Shown piece after piece: positions 59,486 to 64,000 of a stretch of 64,000 nt of DNA. The notes below the pieces were generated by a model. The model was given only the letters and a program-made list of their open reading frames with translations, ran no database searches and was not told the DNA's origin. The first letter of the stretch is position 1. The number at the start of each line of letters is the position of its first letter. The translations under genes were made by a program, and so were the position numbers. Location of the stretch: positions 1 through 64,000 of the IMG/VR virus record IMGVR_UViG_3300045738_001212. One strand, given 5' to 3'. This stretch comes from a virus.

Positions 59486-60609
59486 TAAGCCTCGATCCCA
59501 AGCCGACTCAATCTCTTACCGAACTTGCCGTAAGGGACATGATTGTAAGACAAGTTTCTAGGGAAAGGCTCCCAATAGCCTCTGCGCTGCGCCATGTCCT
59601 TGTCAAAAAACCCTTCCGCCATCAAACTCGCCACACTTGCGGCGGGAAACGCGGTAGCTTTTTGCATTGCTGAAAACTCACTTAAGCCGCCAAAGACTGC
59701 CAATTCCTTTTTCCATTCAACGTCACCTCCATCCACAAATACCTTCATCAAGACGACATCTCCTACTCCCCCCTCGTCCCTGCACCCCCTCTCAAAAGCT
59801 TCTCTCACGCAATCTTCACTCTGATATTCCATTAAGAAGCGAACTACGTCTCGGTGTCCTTTATATCTAAGAGTTTTATAAACGCAGTTTTTAACGCCTT
59901 TTTCTTTCATAGAATGCACCGTATGAGACGCTCCCCCGCTTGTATAAAACGCCTCTAGGTTGCCTAATATCCCACAATCTACGCTCTCCAAACCGTCCAT
60001 CCCCTTCACTAACTTTATTTTGCCATCTTGCAGTATTTCGCAATTATCTTTATACTCGTTTATAAGCCCATCTATAGACCACGTAACGATATAATCTAGG
60101 GGGTGATTTACTTTTACTGTCGGTAAACCACCAACCAGCATCTTAACGGAGTCCACCTGCGTATGAATTTGTTTACACCCATGCTCCGCTAGAATATTCA
60201 CCCATCCCGGAGCTAAACCAAGGTCAGTAAACACTGGCTTGGACGCTTTCTCTTTGGCGTATTCATTAATCCTATGTGATACATCAATTCTGCCCCCCAA
60301 ATCACAGTAACGAAATCCTTTATCAATACACCACGACGCAAGCTTTTCGGTTTGGTGATACGGCAAACTGCTGATTACAACATCAGGTTTTTCAAAAGAC
60401 AGAGCCCTGTCCCAACCTTTCTTTTCATCCGTAAGGTAAAACACCCCGCCAATTCCATCTACGTATTTCCTAAAAGGCTCTACCGCGTCCTTGTTGGAGT
60501 CTACACCAATCACATAGAAACCAAGCTTATTCATGGCGTAACATATTGCTTGGCCCATTCTTCCTACGCCAAGAACTGCTGCTTTTTTACCATCAATGAG
60601 GGCTTTCAT
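59485..60609 (-). CDS. saccharopine-dehydrogenase-like oxidoreductase
   Basis: 374 residues. The N-terminal Rossmann motif KAAVLGVGRMGQAICYAMNKLGFYVIGVD binds NAD(P). VVISSLPYHQTEKLASWCIDKGFRYCDLGG and TDLGLAPGWVNILAEHG match the saccharopine/lysine-6-/carboxynorspermidine-dehydrogenase group. It sits between SpeD and a sulfotransferase, which hints at polyamine or lysine-derived chemistry. True substrate unknown. Confidence 0.75.
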   Translation of the reverse strand: MKALIDGKKAAVLGVGRMGQAICYAMNKLGFYVIGVDSNKDAVEPFRKYVDGIGGVFYLTDEKKGWDRALSFEKPDVVISSLPYHQTEKLASWCIDKGFRYCDLGGRIDVSHRINEYAKEKASKPVFTDLGLAPGWVNILAEHGCKQIHTQVDSVKMLVGGLPTVKVNHPLDYIVTWSIDGLINEYKDNCEILQDGKIKLVKGMDGLESVDCGILGNLEAFYTSGGASHTVHSMKEKGVKNCVYKTLRYKGHRDVVRFLMEYQSEDCVREAFERGCRDEGGVGDVVLMKVFVDGGDVEWKKELAVFGGLSEFSAMQKATAFPAASVASLMAEGFFDKDMAQRRGYWEPFPRNLSYNHVPYGKFGKRLSRLGIEA

Positions 60610-60963
60610 CTACTCTCTCCAAGATAACTTTATCAAATTGTCGCCTAAGAACTCTTGCGTGTACCTAACTGCATCCATAGGATCAAAAGCCTTACAGGTA
60701 TAAATATCGACAGAAAAGAACTTAGGAATCCTGTCGTCCCAAGTATAAATGTGCATCCCGCTTTCTTTCCAATGGACAAAGGCGCACCATCCATATTTGG
60801 GTTCATGATTCAAAACGGGAGAAGTAATTGGCTCCATGTCTAATACCGCACTGATTTCCTTGGCGTATTGAGTCATAGCCTCGGGCAAGAAGAGATTATG
60901 CAGCGTCCCTTCTATAATCAAACGCTGCCTACAGATATCAGGAGCTAAGTCTTCCCAAGGCAT
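60610..60963 (-). CDS. speD: S-adenosylmethionine decarboxylase proenzyme-like (SpeD)
   Basis: 117 residues, the usual SpeD length. WKESGMHIYTWDD contains the Glu67-Ser68 self-cleavage site that yields the pyruvoyl cofactor, and FFSVDIYTCKAFDP carries the conserved VDIxTC. The His that usually follows the Ser is replaced by Gly, which should be checked for activity. The product, decarboxylated SAM, feeds spermidine synthesis. TATAAT sits 7 bases before the ATG. Cyanophages also carry speD. Confidence 0.75.
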   Translation of the reverse strand: MPWEDLAPDICRQRLIIEGTLHNLFLPEAMTQYAKEISAVLDMEPITSPVLNHEPKYGWCAFVHWKESGMHIYTWDDRIPKFFSVDIYTCKAFDPMDAVRYTQEFLGDNLIKLSWRE

Positions 60964-60970
60964 TACGTTT

Positions 60971-60976
60971 ATTATA
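60971..60976 (-). promoter_or_regulatory. TATAAT leaderless element before speD
   Basis: TATAAT-AAACGTA-ATG 60963. No clear -35, so it may need a phage factor. Confidence 0.4.
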
Positions 60977-60987
60977 TGGCCTTATGC

Positions 60988-61356
60988 TCATTTCTTCCAC
61001 CCTTCCTCGGGCTGGCCAACTTCTTTGTGTTTTCTATAGTCCACCAGTAGTTCTTCGCCCCTCTTTATGTCCTTAGATGAATATAAATAATTAAAATTAT
61101 CAACATAGACGATCTTACAGTTGGGAGATTCTGAATGGTTGAATAAGTGATTCGGCTTTATGTTGACCCACCCGTGGTCGGGATGTAATACGTGAATCTG
61201 CTGGAGGTCAAAGTCCTCCTCAATGTCGTATTTGGCAAATAAACCTTTGCCATGTATCTCACTGGGTTTAAGCTCAATCATGTCCCCCAGACAACCATCC
61301 ACCGATTTGGTAAGCACAATGGGAATCTCTTTGTCTAGTTTCATATCTTCGTCCAT
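60988..61356 (-). CDS. SET-domain protein
   Basis: 122 residues. EIHGKGLFAKYDIEE (SET start), HLFNHSESPNC (the NHS/NH..xC knot) and IKRGEELLVDY (C-terminal SET motif) are the hallmarks of SET-domain lysine methyltransferases. Short, like viral SET proteins. Start at ATG 61356 or ATG 61344 (Shine-Dalgarno AAGG favours the latter). Target unknown. Confidence 0.8.
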   Translation of the reverse strand: MDEDMKLDKEIPIVLTKSVDGCLGDMIELKPSEIHGKGLFAKYDIEEDFDLQQIHVLHPDHGWVNIKPNHLFNHSESPNCKIVYVDNFNYLYSSKDIKRGEELLVDYRKHKEVGQPEEGWKK

Positions 61357-61359
61357 CCT

Positions 61360-61500
61360 TCAACTGAGTAACCACCATAAGGTCATTACTCCTATAAAAA
61401 TGCCTATTTCAATTGTGTACATGGCGTTAAACCACAAGCACATAGACGCCACAATCATAGATATCCCTATCAACAAATCTCTCCAACTCCTCTGATTCAT
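61360..61500 (-). CDS. small TM protein, 46 aa
   Basis: ATG 61500 overlaps the upstream TGA (ATGA). MNQRSWRDLLIGISMIVASMCLWFNAMYTIEIGIFIGVMTLWWLLS: two short hydrophobic helices. Role unknown. Confidence 0.6.
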   Translation of the reverse strand: MNQRSWRDLLIGISMIVASMCLWFNAMYTIEIGIFIGVMTLWWLLS

Positions 61501-62075
61501 CTCTCTGGTTTCCTGTGTATTTCTGAGGGAAGCAGTTCGTGAAAGTGCCATTCTTGATTTTGGGATTCGCTTCCGTCGCCCTTACCTGACGACTTTCCTA
61601 CGCTAAAGCCAAGCCTTGGTAGACCCTTGCCTTTAGCCAACCTTCCAACCACTGGCTGCCCACTCTTGAGCCTTGGCATGATTCCTTTTTGCAATTGCTC
61701 ATGAAGCCCCCTACTGTATTCTAACCCATATAGGCGTGGCTCAATCTTTTCTTTCCTGTAACCAAAAAACCTCGCAAAGAGATTAGACTCAGGTTCGCCT
61801 ACTGATTCCAATAAGACATAGATTCTGCCCTTGGATTTTGTAAATTTATTTGGCTCCTTAATAATGACCCAATGAATTAACACTTTTTCAGGCACATCAT
61901 CTTCTAGTGCTGGCCACCCCAAGAATGAGCTAATAGACGACCAAAAAATGATAGTAAAGACGCAAAACGCAGAAATACAAGCAGTTTTAAAATACCACCT
62001 CAACTTCGACTCTGTTAGCACCCAAAAAGTTAAGCCTCCGAATACTAGCAATAAAATTGGTAACGCTACATTCAT
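61497..62075 (-). CDS. membrane protein with soluble C-terminal domain, 192 aa
   Basis: Two N-terminal TM helices (ALPILLLVFGGLTFWVL and TACISAFCVFTIIFWSSI), then a 130-residue soluble part (VLIHWVIIKEPNKFTKSKGRIYVLLES...LYGLEYSRGLHEQLQ) resembling conserved proteins of T4-like marine phages. Function unknown. Confidence 0.6.
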   Translation of the reverse strand: MNVALPILLLVFGGLTFWVLTESKLRWYFKTACISAFCVFTIIFWSSISSFLGWPALEDDVPEKVLIHWVIIKEPNKFTKSKGRIYVLLESVGEPESNLFARFFGYRKEKIEPRLYGLEYSRGLHEQLQKGIMPRLKSGQPVVGRLAKGKGLPRLGFSVGKSSGKGDGSESQNQEWHFHELLPSEIHRKPER

Positions 62076-62275
62076 GGTATCAAGTCATCTTTCAGGTACA
62101 TTTCATAAAATTTTTCCAACTCATTTTCTATATCAAAGTCCAGTTCCCTGTCCATGCCCGTCTCGGCAAAATAAATATTACACTCGTCTTCGTTCAGATC
62201 AAGCCACTCTTCAAAAGTCATTTTTGTTTTTTGCTCAATTTGCTTTTTGGAGGGCATTTTAATAATATTTTTCAT
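62072..62275 (-). CDS. hypothetical acidic protein, 67 aa
   Basis: MKNIIKMPSKKQIEQKTKMTFEEWLDLNEDECNIYFAETGMDRELDFD...; the internal ATG (MPSKK) is an alternative start. Overlaps the next gene (ATGA-type). Function unknown. Confidence 0.5.
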   Translation of the reverse strand: MKNIIKMPSKKQIEQKTKMTFEEWLDLNEDECNIYFAETGMDRELDFDIENELEKFYEMYLKDDLIP

Positions 62276-62315
62276 TACACGTTTATCTCATCGACATATT
62301 ACTTGGACATGTCCT

Positions 62316-62519
62316 TTAAGGCTTTAAAAAGGTACTTGTCTTATCCATTTTGCATCCTTCCATTATCTTTTCGATAAGCCATTTTTCCATGCCCCTTTTT
62401 GTGGCCCTCTTTTTGCCCGTCGCCTTCTTGTAGGCTTGCTTCCACTCTTCATCGAACTCACATTCAAGGAGTAAGCTCCCATCTTTTTGCGGTTTTTCTG
62501 ATAATATTTTGAACATCAT
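62316..62519 (-). CDS. hypothetical protein, 67 aa
   Basis: MMFKILSEKPQKDGSLLLECEFDEEWKQAYKKATGKKRATKRGMEKWLIEKIMEG...: small alpha/beta protein with a basic linker, like conserved phage proteins of unknown function. Confidence 0.55.
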   Translation of the reverse strand: MMFKILSEKPQKDGSLLLECEFDEEWKQAYKKATGKKRATKRGMEKWLIEKIMEGCKMDKTSTFLKP

Positions 62520-62520
62520 A

Positions 62521-63144
62521 TTAAAATGTTATTTTGCGCTCCAGCTTCCACAAGCTACCGGAAATTTTGCGTGTCCAGTTAAGTGATCTAGTTAAAAGCC
62601 TAAACTTAAATCTTACTAGCTTATTCCAATACTTGAAGCAATATTTGTATCTCCATTTCTCTTCATATTCTTTTCGGTCTTTTGCTTCTTCTTTCCATTT
62701 TATCTGATTGGCTTTGATCTCTGTGTTGTCATCAAGCCTGTATTGTGCTAGTTCCACGTCTCCTTGCACTTCTCCACTCTTTACATGGACGCGGTAATCT
62801 ATCCAAGCATCATGCGTACTGTCTACATCATGAAGAATATCGTAGAACGTAATATAGCCTGTAAAGTTGTCCCTTACCCACTCATGGCTCTTTTCTTCCA
62901 TAGACCACATAGGACTCCAAAACCCCCCGCTATCTCTATCCTTCTTCTCCTTTTCAGTTAGCTCCCTGTCCTCGTACTCCACCTTCTTCTCGTAAAGAAT
63001 TTTATCTTTGCCAATCTTGTACTCCATGAGGCAGTTAGCCAAATCCTTGGTTTGGAATACGTGGTCGTACCTAAAAGTAGGGACAGTATTCGCCCCGCCT
63101 CGTGGTAGCGGCATTTCGCAACTTATATTATCAAACATCCCCAT
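62521..63144 (-). CDS. conserved phage protein, MFDxI...FQTKDL family
   Basis: 207 residues from ATG 63144 (MGMFDNISCEMPLPRGG). MFDNISCEMPLP followed by FQTKDLANCLMEYKI is a recurring phage N-terminal domain. The C-terminal 60 residues are very basic. Function unknown. Confidence 0.65.
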   Translation of the reverse strand: MGMFDNISCEMPLPRGGANTVPTFRYDHVFQTKDLANCLMEYKIGKDKILYEKKVEYEDRELTEKEKKDRDSGGFWSPMWSMEEKSHEWVRDNFTGYITFYDILHDVDSTHDAWIDYRVHVKSGEVQGDVELAQYRLDDNTEIKANQIKWKEEAKDRKEYEEKWRYKYCFKYWNKLVRFKFRLLTRSLNWTRKISGSLWKLERKITF

Positions 63145-63146
63145 AA

Positions 63147-63383
63147 TTAATATCCATTCTGTCTTGTTATTGTCGTCCCAAATCCTAAAATTCTCAAAGT
63201 AAAATACCAATAAAACTCATCTTCTCTATGCAAAAAACACTCAGTAGGAAAACTAAAGCCATATGCGTAATACGGCTCATCGGGAGCCACCCAGCCCAAT
63301 TTCTTTCTTCTCCCTACCCACGGGAAATTGACATCGACTTCCCAATAGTCGCTCCAGTGTTTTTCTTTTCTATAAAGTTTCAT
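63147..63383 (-). CDS. hypothetical protein, 78 aa
   Basis: MKLYRKEKHWSDYWEVDVNFPWVGRRKKLGWVAPDEPYYAYGFSF...: aromatic-rich and beta. Coupled to the TM gene upstream (ATGA). Confidence 0.55.
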   Translation of the reverse strand: MKLYRKEKHWSDYWEVDVNFPWVGRRKKLGWVAPDEPYYAYGFSFPTECFLHREDEFYWYFTLRILGFGTTITRQNGY

Positions 63384-63550
63384 TTTTTTAAAATTCTAAT
63401 TAGCAAAAGAACAGCTATCACCATTAAAGTCCATTTAATCCAAAGCAAAGCGTCGGTTATTTCCGGTGGCGTTACTATTTGTATGTCTGGGTTAACCTCT
63501 ATATTTATAGGGGGGCCAAGGATACCGTCAATTATTCCTTTCTTGTTCAC
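63380..63550 (-). CDS. small membrane protein, 56 aa
   Basis: GTG 63550 overlaps the upstream TGA (GTGA). A Pro/Ile-rich N-terminal half is followed by a TM helix (TLMVIAVLLLIRILKK). Not annotated by size-limited gene finders. Role unknown. Confidence 0.55.
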   Translation of the reverse strand: MNKKGIIDGILGPPINIEVNPDIQIVTPPEITDALLWIKWTLMVIAVLLLIRILKK

Positions 63551-63984
63551 AATAAAGCTTCTTCTATATTAATTTTATTTTTATTTTCACCCAAGGTGTG
63601 TGAGAAAAGGTCGTCGTATCTTTCTTGATAATAATTTAAATACTTGAGCATACCGTATTTCCTGATTTTGTCTTGAAAATTGGTGTCAAATTCTGGAAAG
63701 TCGGCAGTGTAATAATCTTCATTGTCTTTTATTTTTTCGTATTCTTCTTTGTATAGGTCTACATGATCCAAAAGGCCAATTATCCTATAGAGGTCTTTTA
63801 GCACTTTTACAATAATGACACCAAGCTCCTTGCTCGTCTCCTCGAAAGTTTTATTTAATTTCTCCGCTTCTTCAGGGTCTTCGAGGAACAAAACAAGTTC
63901 TTCGTTGGATATTCTATGATGCTCCTTAAGGTAAAACCCCAAAGAGTCATAGTTCATCATGTAATCATCAAAAAAATCTTTCAT
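63547..63984 (-). CDS. hypothetical protein, 145 aa
   Basis: MKDFFDDYMMNYDSLGFYLKEHHRISNEELVLFLEDPEEAEKLNKTFEET...: acidic, helical, soluble. First gene at the right edge; upstream sequence is AT-rich without a clear Shine-Dalgarno. Function unknown. Confidence 0.5.
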   Translation of the reverse strand: MKDFFDDYMMNYDSLGFYLKEHHRISNEELVLFLEDPEEAEKLNKTFEETSKELGVIIVKVLKDLYRIIGLLDHVDLYKEEYEKIKDNEDYYTADFPEFDTNFQDKIRKYGMLKYLNYYQERYDDLFSHTLGENKNKINIEEALL

Positions 63985-64000
63985 AATTTAAATTTAGAGG

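Overview
This window looks like a large segment of a tailed double-stranded DNA bacteriophage genome (Caudoviricetes), probably marine, with a diderm host. The phage assignment rests on a large terminase, a portal-like protein, very large repetitive fibre-type proteins, PhoH, an rIIA/rIIB-like pair, a DUF932 protein, a gene-product-88-type protein, a SleB-type hydrolase and dense short overlapping genes. The diderm host is inferred from lipobox proteins, a candidate unimolecular spanin and a family 9 (heptosyltransferase-like) glycosyltransferase. I cannot name the host or phage genus from sequence alone, and no ordinary tRNA or rRNA gene was seen.

Region 1 (about 0.8-24.1 kb, minus strand) is the late/virion operon. 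In transcription order it encodes a zinc ribbon, a sigma-70-like factor, an unknown 371-residue protein, a C2H2 plus ERCC4 nuclease, the large terminase, a collagen-like protein, the portal, an FtsZ/tubulin-family GTPase, several large structural proteins, a second collagen-like fibre, a threonine-rich mucin-like protein, a glycosyltransferase resembling polypeptide GalNAc-transferases, and a C39-like lipoprotein. Region 2 (24.2-28.5 kb) has GT9 and GT2 glycosyltransferases, small membrane or unknown proteins and PhoH.

Region 3 (28.5-42.4 kb) is a dense accessory zone of short cassettes. Most carry their own promoter, TTGACA-N17-TATATT-like, with the -10 only 6-7 bases before the start codon. 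Many mRNAs are therefore predicted to be leaderless, and unrelated proteins share their first codons (MKPT or MSET). This zone holds DUF932, a SprT protease, gp88, a RuvB-like AAA+ ATPase, a tRNA-like RNA, repeated terminator-like elements and a 26-bp AT-rich triplicate. Region 4 (42.4-50.3 kb) begins with a candidate small RNA whose hairpin loop carries an anti-Shine-Dalgarno sequence. Next to it is a promoter-driven array of orphan GAGGATTAAAAC ribosome-binding/stop elements. A long run of translationally coupled tiny genes follows, ending with an rIIB-like protein.

Region 5 (50.3-64 kb) has an FkbM methyltransferase, rIIA, a second methyltransferase, a lysis-type cluster (candidate holins, several TM micropeptides, candidate u-spanin) and a host-metabolism cassette (SpeD, saccharopine-dehydrogenase-like, sulfotransferase) followed by a SET-domain protein. 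A second promoter class, with core AAGTGTAAT, precedes the collagen-like late gene, the C39-like lipoprotein, the holin candidate and others. It may be read by the phage sigma factor. Many genes too short for ordinary gene finders (15-58 residues) were recovered from stop/start overlaps, Shine-Dalgarno sites and promoters, and are listed individually.
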